From positions 2,046,001 through 2,110,000 of the forward strand of contig NZ_CP121451.1 in the NCBI RefSeq assembly GCF_029689945.1: DNA of 64,000 nt, read 5' to 3'. This document shows positions 27,999-39,759 of the stretch, in pieces (position 1 is the stretch's first letter; each line of letters begins with the position of its first letter). Made by a program: the position numbers and the translations under genes. Under the pieces are notes generated by a model. It was not told the origin of the DNA and made no database searches. It was given only the letters and a program-made list of their open reading frames with translations. Source of the DNA: Paenibacillus amylolyticus. GTDB lineage: Bacteria; Bacillota; Bacilli; Paenibacillales; Paenibacillaceae.

Positions 27999-30900
27999 TT
28001 GGAACAGTTGCTTAAATATATTATTGAGAATACGTCTGGTGGCAAAATCGACAAAAAAACGGCGGTTGATATGATTACGCTGTTGAAACAGCAGAAAAAG
28101 AACACTCGTGAAGATATTGCCATTATCGGCATATCTGCGCACATGCCCATGGCTGATCATGTGGAGGAGTTCTGGAACAATATCGAGAACAAAGTGAATT
28201 CCATTGTGGAGTTCCCGGAAGCGAGACAAGAGGATGTTCTAAAATATGTACGTTTCAAACAGCAGGATGAAGATGGGTTAAGCTTTATTAAAGGTTCCTA
28301 CCTGGATGAAGTGGACAAGTTTGATTATCGCTACTTTAAGCTGACACCCAAAGAAGCAGCCCTGATGAGTCCTGACCAGCGAATTTTTCTCCAGACGGCA
28401 TGGGAAGCGGTGGAAGATGCAGGTTATGGAGGCGCAAAGTTATCCGGCAGCAATACGGGATTGTATGTAGGATATTACAGCAGCACCCGTGATAATTATG
28501 CCAATATTATCGCCGATGTAGAACCGGAATCCATCTCCATCTCGGTAACGGGCAATGTGACTGCGGTACTAGCGGGGAGAATATCCTATCTGCTGAATTT
28601 GAAAGGCCCCAGCATGGTGGTGGATACTGCTTGTTCCTCATCTCTTGTTGCTGTTCATATGGCCTGTCAGTCGATCCGAAGTGGTGAGTGTGATGCAGCC
28701 ATAGCGGGTGGGGTGAAGGTAAATACGCTGCCTGTTTTTAATAAATATGAGCAATTTGGCATTGAGTCTTCCGACGGGGAGACGCGGACATTTGATGATG
28801 CCTCGGATGGGGCAGGTGTGGGTGAGGGTGTGGCTGCCATTCTTCTGAAACCGTTAAGTCGGGCCATTGAGGATGGGGATCATATCTACGCCGTCATTAA
28901 GGGAACAGCTGCCAATCAGGATGGAACCTCCATTGGGTTGACTGCACCGAATCCGCGTGCCCAATCCGAAGCGATCGTGAAGGCGTGGGAAGAAGCGGGG
29001 ATTGACCCTGAGACCATCCGTTATATTGAAGCCCATGGTACAGCGACGGAGCTGGGAGACCCCATTGAGATTAAAGGGATTACCAATGCGTTTGAACAGT
29101 TTACCTCCAAAAAACAATTTTGCGCGATCGGCTCTGTGAAATCCAATATCGGCCATTTATATGAATGTGCAGGTGTAACGGGGCTGCTCAAAGCAGTAAT
29201 GGCTTTGAAACATCAGAAGCTGCCGCCGTCTCTTCATTTTGCCAAACCCAACCGCAACATCCGGTTTGAGCAAACGCCCGTGTATGTGAATACACAACTC
29301 CGGCCCTGGGATGCGGAAGAGGGCGTCCCGCGCAGATGTGGTGTCAGTGCTTTTGGATTCAGCGGAACCAACTGTCATGTCGTGCTTGAGGAGGCCCCAG
29401 CCGTAACTGTACAAGAACCGGGAGAGGATCAGGCTTCAGGCAAGCAGCTGTTTGTGTGTTCGGCTCAGACGGAAGAAGCTCTGGTTCGATTGCTCCAGCG
29501 GTACGAGCTTTTCTTGAAGGAGAATCGTGAAGTTCCTGTTGCGAATGTCTGTTATACGGCAGCTACAGGTCGTGGGCATTATGAACATCGTCTGTCTCTG
29601 CTTGTAGAGGACACGGCTCAACTGATTCACCTGTTGGAACAACCGTGGACCCAATTGAAGACACAAGAAGGAGTCTATACTGGTGCTCCTGCGCCTAAGC
29701 CAACTGGAGCCGAGCGAATGGCATCGGAAGAACGTGAGCGCACCAGACGTCAATCATCCCAGGCACAGGAACGGATCAAAGAACTTGCTGCCAATCCTCT
29801 TGTATGGGATGAATCAGCACTTCGGGAACTGGCTTTACTCTATGCCGAGGGTGCAACGATGGATTGGGGCAGCTAAATCAAAAGAGACAGGTACGGAAGT
29901 TGAGTATACCTACGTATCCGTTTGAGCCTAGTCGATGCTGGATTGATATTCAAGATCCGACTGCTGTGTCGTTAAAAGACTATTTTCATACGGTGCGCTG
30001 GATAGAGGACGAGGGGGATACGACTTTGCATACTTCGGCCCCTTCCTCTTCAGGCACGATCATGATAATCGGTAATGGTACCGAATTGGAACAGGAACTG
30101 TCGGCAGAACTGGAGGGCGAATGCAAGCGGGTCGTCCATGTGAGACCGGGTAACCAGTTCCGGCAAATATCGGAGAATCAATATGAAGTCGGCGGAGATA
30201 ATCCGGCGGCTTATACGGAGCTACTAGACTTGTTCACAGACGGCGAAATTACGGAAATCATTTATTTATCCATGATGGGCAATTCATTATATCCTGAAGA
30301 TTTGGCAGCTATTGAAGCCAGACAACAGGAAGCTTTCTACTCACCGGTCTATCTGATTCAGGCGCTTATGAGCAAAGGCTTTGCTGAAGAGATTCATCTG
30401 AACCTGATTGCTGAGTACGCTGGACAAGTCACAGGAAGAGAAGAGAGGATTACCCCTCATAATGCACTCTTAATGGGACTTGGTAAAGTGATTCAACAGG
30501 AATATGGACATATTCGCAGCAAGTTTATAGATGTGGATCAGTCCATATCCGCGAAGGATATCCTCAAGGAAAGACATATACACGGTGAAGCTTATGCTGT
30601 TTCGTACCGTGAAGGCCAGCGTTATACGGAGACCTTTACAGAGATGGATCTGAATGAACATGAGAGCGTGCCTTTCAAGGTGCGTCCAGGCGGTTTATAT
30701 CTCGTGTCAGGTGGTACAAGCGGTATTGGTCTGGAAGCAGCACGGTTTCTGGCTTCTTCGGAGCAAGTAAAGCTGGCGATTGTTGGTCGGACACATCTTC
30801 CGGCAAAGGAAGAATGGGAAGACCTATTGGAAGCAGGCCGAGACTCCCGCTGTACCAAGATGAAAGGCATCCTTGAACTGGAAGCATTGGGCGCAACCGT

Positions 30901-33900
30901 TCATTATTACAGTGCGGATCTGGCCGATGTTGAGGGCATGACGGAAGTGATTCAGGATATTACCCACCGCTACGGGAACATACATGGTGTTATTCATGGA
31001 GCAGGTATTCCCGGAGACGGATTTATATATCGCAAAAGCGATGAGGAATTCCAGACCATTCTTGGACCCAAGGTGAAGGGAACCTGGATTCTGGAGAAAC
31101 TGACGCGGGATCAGGACATGGACTTTATGGTATTGTTCTCTTCCGGTATATCTGTCATCGGTGAGATTGGACAAGGGGATTATACGGCTGCCAATTGTTA
31201 TTTGGATTCCTTCGCGGCATGGAGGACGGGGCAGGGTCGCAGAACACTCTCCATTGATTGGGTATCGTGGAAAGAGACCGGAATGTCCGTGGAATTTGGT
31301 ATCAATGTGGATGGCATGTTCAAAACCATTCCTACCACGGATGGTATCGCAGCGATGGAAGCAGCCATGAACAGACGACTCTCGCGAGTATTCATCGGTG
31401 CGATGAATTATGGAAGCAAACATCTCGCTGCACTTGGGCAGTTCCCGTTCCGTTTGTCGGATAAGTTGGAAACTGGAGTGAGGCGGAGTAAGGAAATCGC
31501 TGATCAGGGAGCATCGAATCGTTCCAACCGGACCGTACCACAGGAGAAGCATACGGGGCCCGTAGATCTGTCCGGGAATGAAGGGGGATTCTATTCGGAA
31601 ACCGAGCAGCAGGTAGCACGCATATACAGTGAGATTCTGGGTTATCAGGAGATCAATATCTATGATAATTTCTTCGATCTCGGGGGCAACTCCATCATGC
31701 TGATCCGTATGCATGAGAGGCTGAACGAGGAGTTTCCGGGTAAAGTGAAGATTGCTCATTTATTTGCACATACGTCTATCCATAAGCTGGCACTTCATGT
31801 GAACCAGGGTAACGACAAGGCTGTAAAAGCAAAAGCTGCTGCTCCTCTGGAGCAAAAGAAACCAATCGCTGAACAGGATGAGGCCATCGCCATTATTGGG
31901 ATTGCTGCGGAAATGCCAATGGCTGATACAGCAGAGCAGTATTGGGACAATATCTTGAACGGTGTGGACTGTACAACGGATTTTCCAGAGGCACGCAAAA
32001 AAGACATGGATGCCTATCATCAATGGATGAATGCCAAGCTGGGTTCGGACAAAGAAGTGCAGTACCTTCAGGGTGCATTTCTGGATGATATTGATCAGTT
32101 TGATTATAAATATTTCCGCTTGTCTCCGAAGGAGGCCGGATTAACGGACCCGATTCAGCGGTTATTCATGAAGACGTCATGGCATGCGGTAGAGGATGCG
32201 GGTTACGGAGGACGCATTGAAGGAACAAATACAGGGGTCTATATGGGTTTTGCAAGTAGTCTGAATGATTCCTATCTCAAAATGATCTGTGACCTGGACC
32301 CCTATCAATATCCGATGTCCATTGTCGGGAACATCACAGCCATGATGCCGACCCGTATTGCCTATCCACTGGATCTCAAGGGGCCAACGATGGTCATCGA
32401 CACGGCATGTTCTGCATCACTTGTCGCTACCCATCTGGCCTGCCGGGCCATTCGCAATGGTGATTGCGAGATGGCAATTGTCGCGGGTGCACGAATCAGT
32501 CTCAGTCCGCTGGATCATGATTATTTGAAAGTCGGCATTGAATCTTCAGATGGATTAACCAAGCCATTCGATCAGGAAGCAGATGGTTCGGGGCTGGGTG
32601 AAGGCGGAGCCGCCGTGGTATTGAAGTCGCTAAGCCAGGCGATTGCAGACAAAGACAATATCTATGCCGTTATCAAAGGAAGTGCCATTAATCAGGATGG
32701 TGCTTCGATTGGCATTACGGCTCCGAATCCTGAAGCACAGACGGATGTCATTGTGAAGGCATGGCAGGATGCCGGTATTGATCCTTCGACCATTGGTTAC
32801 GTGGAGACACATGGTACAGCGACGAAGCTTGGCGATCCCATCGAAATGGATGGACTTACTACAGCACTGCGCCGATATACAGACAAGCATCAGTTTGTTG
32901 CCATAGGCTCGGTCAAGTCCAATATAGGCCATCTGTTTGAAGCAGCTGGTGTGGGCAGTCTGGTTAAAGCGGCTATGGCTTTGAAGCATCGGGTATTACC
33001 ACCTACGCTTCATTTTGACAAGCCCAACTCATCCATTCCATTCCAGGATTCGCCGTTGTATGTCAATACAAAGTCGAGACCATGGGACGGGAATGGCGAG
33101 CCGCTTCGCTGCGGAGTCAGTGCTTTTGGATTTAGCGGAACCAACTGCCACCTGGTACTGGAAGAGCCGCCTGTGATCCAGGAACGGAAGATTACCAGAG
33201 ATGTCGAAGTGTTCACGCTAAGTGCCAAGAGCCGCAAGTCGTTGCTTGCGCTGGTGGATAACTATATTCGTTTTATCTCTGAACGTCAGCAGGAACTTTC
33301 GCTCAAAAACATATGTTATACCGCGAATACGGGCCGCTGGCAGCATGTATATCGGATCGCCTTTGGAGTGACGGACACATCCGATCTGCTCATGAAACTG
33401 CGGTTACTCGCTACATCAGGTCTCGAATTGGCAGGTGAGCATCAGCTCTATTATGGCGTGCATAAAGTAGTCACAGAGAAGACTGGAGGGAAAGACCACG
33501 AATTGACGGGGCAGGAGAAGTCCATCTTGAAGCAGGAGGGCAGAGATTGTCTATCCCAATACATGGAGTCTTCAGATCCAGGTTTATTACATGAATTATG
33601 CAGACTGTACACTTCAGGCAGTGATGTGGATTGGAGCCTGATGTACAGGGAAGAGGAAATTCGTAAAATCAGTCTTCCATTGTATCCGTACGATAATACA
33701 CGCTGCTGGGTGGATCTTCCCGAGCAGTCTTCAGTGTATGCACAAGCGAGCACCAGATCGGTACCGGAAGCCTACGAGCTTGTATGGCAGCAGAAGGAGA
33801 TAGCGAAAGAAGTTTCCGATCAGCCGATTGGAGCGAGCCATGGTACTACACTGATACTTCTGGATGGTTCCGATTATGCAGCTGAGATAGCGGCACGTAT

Positions 33901-35703
33901 GAAACAGTCGGGGATGCAGGTATATACCGTACTTCAGGCGGATGTTCTGCAATCTGACCTGGACAGTCGAAATCTGGAACAGGTGGAAGTCTATCAGCGT
34001 GTTCTGCAGCAGGCGGGCCTGGACCAGCTTTCCAGAGTTGTATACCTGAACGGTGTTGGCAGTGATGAACATGCAGCAAATGTTCCTGGTGACATGGAAT
34101 CATTAGAGTCTGTACTGGATGAACGTGTATACGGGTTCTTCCGATTTATTCGGGCGTTGTTGTCCAGTTCTCTGAGTCAGCCAATCGAGTTAGTTCTGAT
34201 ATCCCGTGAAGTCAATTGCATTACCGGTGCGGAGCGGATAAAGCCTCATCTGGCTTCTGCCTTTGGAATGGGCAGAGTGGTAGGCAAGGAGAACATACAG
34301 GTTCATTGCCGTTGTATAGATATGGATGAGAACTCTTCACTGGAGCAGTTGCTGCAAGAGATCGGTACGACATCTTCCTATTATGAGGTGGCCTATCGTA
34401 ATGGAACACGGTATGTTCAGGAGTTCAGAGCGTTGAATGAATCTGCACCTGCTGAAGATGCCCTGATTTTTGACAACGATGGTGTGTACGTCATTACAGG
34501 GGGACCGGAGGAATTGGCTTGGAAACCGCACGATATCTGGCTTCCGACACTCCGGTGAACCTTGCATTAATCAGCCGCACACCGATGCCTGCACGTGAGG
34601 AATGGGATGCCATTGTCGCAGAACAATCGAGATTCAAGGTGATTCATCAGATTACAGTTATTCGTGAACTGGAGAGCCGAGGACATCAGGTTAGTTGCCA
34701 TGCTGCAGATGTATCGGATCTGGATGCCATGCGTGAAGTTCTGGATCAGCTTCGGGCAAGGTTTGGAAAAATTAAAGGGGTTGTCCATGGCGCAGGGGTT
34801 GGAAGCTCGGAAATGATTACAAGCCGTTCACAGGCGGGATTCACCGAGGTATTCTCTCCCAAAGTACACGGTACTTGGGTATTGGATCAACTTACCGAAC
34901 AGGATCAACTTGATTTTATGGTGCTCTATTCATCGATCGCTTCGGTATTCAGCGCCCCGGGACAGGCAGATTACATTGCTGCCAATGCCTACCTGGATGC
35001 ATATGCCGACTACCGATCAATGATGGGCAAGCGCACGCTGACTGTGCAATGGTCTACCTGGAAGGAAACGGGTATGTCAGCGGAGCACGGGTTTGCTGTG
35101 GATACGCTGTTCAAAGCCATGCCAACGGAACAAGCGATGAATCAATTATCTCTTGTGATGCGGCAATCATCGGTTCGCCGAGTACTTATTGGTCAGATTC
35201 ATTATGAGGGTCAATTGATATCCGCACTGGCCAAAAGTCCGTTTGATCTCTCTTCCCCTATTCGTGTTCAACTGGACCAACGGATGAAGCAACTCGCCAA
35301 CAAACGTCTACCGGTACCCTCGTCAGAGGAACGTGACGGAGAAGTGGTTTTGACAGGCAAATCAGACGCATCCTATACACCCACTGAAAAGGCACTCGCT
35401 TCCATCTGTCGAACAATGCTTGGTTTTCATGAGATTAATGTAGGGGACAGTTTCTTCGAGATGGGTGCTGATTCCATTGTGCTCATCCAGGTTCAGGCCC
35501 GGATTGATCAGCAGTTTCCTGGTTTGACCAAAGTCACGGATCTGTTTGCGAACTCCAATATTAGCAGGTTGGCTCGGTTTATGGATGAGAAGTCCACTTC
35601 GAAGCCACAAGACATGGAGCAGGATTTGAAGCGTGTAATCGACCAGATGGAAAGCGGCGACGTTACGCTGGAGCAGGCGTTGAATAACCTGATTAACCTG
35701 TAA
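27999..35703 (+). CDS. trans-AT polyketide synthase 2: KS-KR-ACP-KS-KR-ACP (two frame breaks)
   Basis: Two modules, 2568 residues once repaired. It opens with docking helices (MEQLLKYIIENTSGGKIDKK) that should meet the C-terminus of PKS 1. KS1 Cys212 in DTACSSS with EAHGTA and KSNIGHL; KR1 with SGGTSGIG, LFSS and GDYTAAN; ACP1 with GGNSI, where Asn replaces the usual Asp before the Ser. KS2 with DTACSAS, ETHGTA and KSNIGHL; KR2 with LYSS and ADYIAAN; ACP2 with MGADSI; C-terminal docking helices. Breaks at GGGG 29866-29869 and GGGGG 34499-34503, each repaired by one G: the first restores the TYPFEPSRCW linker end, the second the TGGTGGIG cofactor loop of KR2. TTG 27999 is the start, with AAGGGGAC upstream. 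Confidence 0.88.
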
Positions 35704-35716
35704 AGGAGGAACTGTG

Positions 35717-38700
35717 GTGGAGAGTGTGTACAAGTTTGTCATGGAACATCTGCAAGACGGAAGCTTGGACAAAACAGTGGCCGTACAGCTGCTCAAAAAG
35801 CTCAAAGCGGAGGAGGACGCCAATGCTGCGTCCGGGTCAACCAATGCTGCCAAAGATATTGCCATTGTGGGCATGGCTCTGAAATTGCCGCAAGCTGATT
35901 CTCCCGAAGAATTCTGGGACAACATCGTCAGTGGTACGGACAGCATTCGTTCCTTTCCGGCATCCAGGGTGCCGGACATCCATTCGTATCTGCAATATTT
36001 GGGTATGTCACCAGACGAGATTCAATTCAATGAAAATGCCTATCTGGATGAGATTGATAAATTTGATTATGCCTATTTTAAAATGTCACCCAAAGAAGCC
36101 AGTCTGACGGACCCCAATCACAGGCTGTTTCTGGAAACGGCATGGAAAGCGATTGAGGACGCAGGATATGGGGGAGGAAAATTGGCGGGCAGTCGAACGG
36201 GTGTATATCTGGGCCTTTCCAACAATATTCGGGATCTATACTCACGTTTTATCTACGATGCGGAACCTGAATCCTTTGCGTACTCGCTTGTGGGTAATCT
36301 GGCTTCTGTAGCGGCTGGTCGGTTATCTTTCTTACTCGATTTAAAAGGACCGAGCTTGGTGGTGGATACGTCTTGTTCATCCTCTCTCGTGGCCGTTACA
36401 CTGGCTTGTCAGGCGATCAAGGAGGGGCAATGCGATCAGGCGCTCGTCGGGGGAATCAAGATTAATCTGGTTCCGCTCAAGAGTGATCATATCAAAATTG
36501 GGATTGAGTCCACCGATTGGAGAACCAAAGCGTTTGATGACGATTCGGATGGATCGGGTATTGGTGAAGGTGCAGGGGTGGTGATGCTCAAACCACTGGA
36601 TAAAGCGTTGGAAGACCGTGATCAGATCTACGCTGTTATCAAAGGGTATGGTGTAAACCAGGACGGTAAGTCCATCAGCATCGCTGCACCGAACCCGGAG
36701 GCACAGACCGAAGCGATTCTTCAAGCCTGGACGGATGCGGGTATCGATCCCGAGACGATCTCTTATATTGAGACACATGGCAGTGGTACCATGCTGGGCG
36801 ATCCGCTGGAGGTGCAAGGGATTGAGCAGGCATTCCGGCGGCACACGGGTAAAAGTCAATTTTGCGGAATCGGCTCGGTCAAAACGAATATCGGTCACCT
36901 GTCAGAGGCGGCTGGTGTCGTGGGTTTGATCAAATCGGCCTTGTCACTGAAACATAAACAGATTCCGGCCTCCAAACATTTTCACAGACCGAATCGGGCC
37001 ATCGAGTTTGCGGCATCCCCGGTCTATGTGAATGCCCGGTTGCGGGATTGGGATACCGCTGCCACCCCACGACGTAGCGGTGTTAGTGCATTTGGCATCA
37101 GTGGGACCAATTGTCACATTGTGCTGGAAGAAGCGCCGACCACCATGGTTAAAGAGCCGGAAATACGCGGAGAACATCTTCTAACCGTATCGGCCAAAAC
37201 GCAGGCAGCGCTCCAGACGCTGATTACGGAATATGCTCACGTTCTCTCTCAAGTTGAAGCTCAGAATGTGCCTTCCCTGTGTTATACCGCCAACACAGGG
37301 AGGGGGCACTACGCCTACCGTTTACTGGTCACCGGGCAGGATGCGGAAGAACTCTTGCTTCGCTTAAGTGAAGCTGGACGAATGATCGGTTCCGATGAAA
37401 ATTTAAGCAAAAGTAGTGGACCCAATGGACATCGAAGTCCAGGGATTTATTACGGTTATCACAAAGTTAGCAACGATCAAAGTCGTCCAGATTCACCAGC
37501 TGCAGGTGGCGAAGAGGGCCACACGGGCCATCGGACGATGAGTCTGAATCCGGAACTGGCAAAGATGGGTAAGGGCCAGCAGGCTGAACAGGACATACTG
37601 GACCAGATTGGATTGCATTATGTGCAAGGTGCAGAACTGAACTGGGAGCTTCTGTATACAGGAGACGGAATACGCAAAACAAGTCTGCCAACCTATCCAT
37701 TTACCCGGACTCGCTGCTGGTTTGAAGTTCCAGAGGGCGCTCGTACTGCCGCTACCGCAAATTGCAGCAATACGGTCTCGGAAGAACCGACGCCAGCCCG
37801 ATTCTATCGGATGAATTGGAAGAAAGCCGATCGAACAGAGCCAGAACCGATTCAGGGAACAGGTGCAGTTCTGATTTTGAAAGACGAGGGCAAACGGGGA
37901 AGCACATTGATGGAACGCCTTAAACAGTCAGGGCGCCAAGTAATTGAGGTGCGTTATGGAGAATCTTTCAAGCATGAACCTGACGGTTCGTTTACGGTAA
38001 ATGGTTCGGAAAGCAACTTTGTGGAGCTGTTTGCAGCGCTTGGAGATACATCCATCAGTGACATTGTTCATCTCTTTGCGGTGCCGACCTCTGCAGAAAT
38101 TCACACACTTCAGGACTTGGAACTCAGTCAGCAAAAAGGCGTATATAGCCTGTTTTATCTGATTCGTGCGCTCATTGAGCACGGAAGTGACAATGCACTG
38201 AATATGATGCTGGTCTCCGAACAGGTCTACGAAGTGACAACGGGTGAGAGTCGACTTTCTCCTGAAGCAGCCTCGTTGTACGGTTTGGGTAAAGTACTCG
38301 CCTTGGAATATCCGCATATTACCTGTCGAAGTATTGATCTGGACGAGAGCGCAGGGGCAGATGAACTGCTTCAGGAAATGGGTTCCCAAGATCAGAGTTA
38401 TACCTCTGCCTATCGTAATGGGGTCCGTTATATCGAGGAATTGGGTGAGGTTCAAGCCGATGAGCTGACAGATTCTCCTGTTCATATTCAACAGGGTGGT
38501 GTGTATGTCATTACTGGGGGTACAGGCGGGATTGGTCAGGAAATGGCCAAATTTTTCGCTTCCCGAGCAGAGGTCAAGCTTGTGCTAATTGGGCGTACCC
38601 CGGTTCCTGCAAAATCGGAATGGGAAACACTGCTTAACAACCCTGAGCTTGAATCCAAGACGGCTGCTCGTCTCCGCAATTTCCTGGAGATTGAACAACT

Positions 38701-39745
38701 TGGTTCAGAAGTACTCTGTTATCCAGCCGATGTATCGGATTATGCAGCGATGCAGGACGTACTGGCTGATGTCAGGGAAAAGCATGGGTCCATCACAGGA
38801 GTGATCCACGGTGCAGGTGTACCTGCGGTTGGATATCTGATCCGCAAAACGCGGGAAACGTTTGACGAAGTTCTTCATCCGAAAGTGCAGGGAGCCTGGA
38901 TACTGGACCAGCTGACCCGGCAGGATGAGCTTGATTTCCTGGTCTTTTTCTCTTCCGGTCTGTCGCTGTCAAGTGAGGTTGGACAAGGAGATTATTCAGC
39001 GGCCAATGCTTATCTGGATGCTTTGTCTTACTCGCGCAGCAAAAGCGGCCTGAAGACCTTGTCGATTAACTGGTCTTCGTGGAAAGAAGCGGGCATGTCT
39101 GTGGATTATGGTTTTAATGTGGACGCCATTACCAAAGCCCTTCCGACTGAACAGGCAACGGCCGGATTTTTTGCAGCATTGAACAAAGAGGTGCCGCGTG
39201 TGTTGATCGGGGAATTTACATACCATCCACGGTTTGCCAAAGCACTGTTGACCAAGTTTCCATTCCGATTCTCCGAAGAGATGACGAACAGGCTGAAAGA
39301 AGCCGAGAAGTTGGAAGAGTCGCGTCAGGTGGCTACTGTTGCGGCTAAACGTAACAAATCAGCGAATGCACATGTTGAACTCAAAGGAAAAGATGGCGAG
39401 GATTACAACAGCATCGAACGGCAGATTGCAGGCATGTATAACGAAGTGCTTGGTTTTGAAGAGCTGGATATCCACGATAGCTTTTTTGATTTGGGCGGAG
39501 ATTCCATTCTGTTAAATCGGTTATTTTCCCTGCTCGAAGAAGCCTATCCAGGCAAAATGAAACTAATCCACCTGTTTTCGTATACCAGCGTACATGCGCT
39601 ATCTCAATTTGTCATGACCAAGCTGGACATAAAACCGGCTGCTGAGCCAGCCCCACCGGTGGATGATTTTGAACAACTGTTTAAGGATATTGAAGCTGGT
39701 AGCCTGAGCATTGACGATGCAGTCAAGAGCTTCGAGGATCGTTGA
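35717..39745 (+). CDS. trans-AT polyketide synthase 3: KS-KR-ACP
   Basis: Single module, 1342 residues in an unbroken frame. N-terminal docking helices (MESVYKFVMEHLQDGSLDKT); KS (about 50-470) with Cys220 in DTSCSSS, ETHGSG and KTNIGHL; linker ending TYPFTRTRCW; KR with TGGTGGIG, Lys in PKVQGAW, Ser in FFSS and Tyr in GDYSAAN; ACP with DLGGDSILL; C-terminal docking helices (FEQLFKDIEAGSLSIDDAVK). GTG 35717 (or 35714) follows AAAGGAGGA. All catalytic residues are present, so it should add one ketide and reduce it to a hydroxyl. Confidence 0.92.
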   Translation: MESVYKFVMEHLQDGSLDKTVAVQLLKKLKAEEDANAASGSTNAAKDIAIVGMALKLPQADSPEEFWDNIVSGTDSIRSFPASRVPDIHSYLQYLGMSPDEIQFNENAYLDEIDKFDYAYFKMSPKEASLTDPNHRLFLETAWKAIEDAGYGGGKLAGSRTGVYLGLSNNIRDLYSRFIYDAEPESFAYSLVGNLASVAAGRLSFLLDLKGPSLVVDTSCSSSLVAVTLACQAIKEGQCDQALVGGIKINLVPLKSDHIKIGIESTDWRTKAFDDDSDGSGIGEGAGVVMLKPLDKALEDRDQIYAVIKGYGVNQDGKSISIAAPNPEAQTEAILQAWTDAGIDPETISYIETHGSGTMLGDPLEVQGIEQAFRRHTGKSQFCGIGSVKTNIGHLSEAAGVVGLIKSALSLKHKQIPASKHFHRPNRAIEFAASPVYVNARLRDWDTAATPRRSGVSAFGISGTNCHIVLEEAPTTMVKEPEIRGEHLLTVSAKTQAALQTLITEYAHVLSQVEAQNVPSLCYTANTGRGHYAYRLLVTGQDAEELLLRLSEAGRMIGSDENLSKSSGPNGHRSPGIYYGYHKVSNDQSRPDSPAAGGEEGHTGHRTMSLNPELAKMGKGQQAEQDILDQIGLHYVQGAELNWELLYTGDGIRKTSLPTYPFTRTRCWFEVPEGARTAATANCSNTVSEEPTPARFYRMNWKKADRTEPEPIQGTGAVLILKDEGKRGSTLMERLKQSGRQVIEVRYGESFKHEPDGSFTVNGSESNFVELFAALGDTSISDIVHLFAVPTSAEIHTLQDLELSQQKGVYSLFYLIRALIEHGSDNALNMMLVSEQVYEVTTGESRLSPEAASLYGLGKVLALEYPHITCRSIDLDESAGADELLQEMGSQDQSYTSAYRNGVRYIEELGEVQADELTDSPVHIQQGGVYVITGGTGGIGQEMAKFFASRAEVKLVLIGRTPVPAKSEWETLLNNPELESKTAARLRNFLEIEQLGSEVLCYPADVSDYAAMQDVLADVREKHGSITGVIHGAGVPAVGYLIRKTRETFDEVLHPKVQGAWILDQLTRQDELDFLVFFSSGLSLSSEVGQGDYSAANAYLDALSYSRSKSGLKTLSINWSSWKEAGMSVDYGFNVDAITKALPTEQATAGFFAALNKEVPRVLIGEFTYHPRFAKALLTKFPFRFSEEMTNRLKEAEKLEESRQVATVAAKRNKSANAHVELKGKDGEDYNSIERQIAGMYNEVLGFEELDIHDSFFDLGGDSILLNRLFSLLEEAYPGKMKLIHLFSYTSVHALSQFVMTKLDIKPAAEPAPPVDDFEQLFKDIEAGSLSIDDAVKSFEDR

Positions 39746-39759
39746 GGAAGGAGAACCCG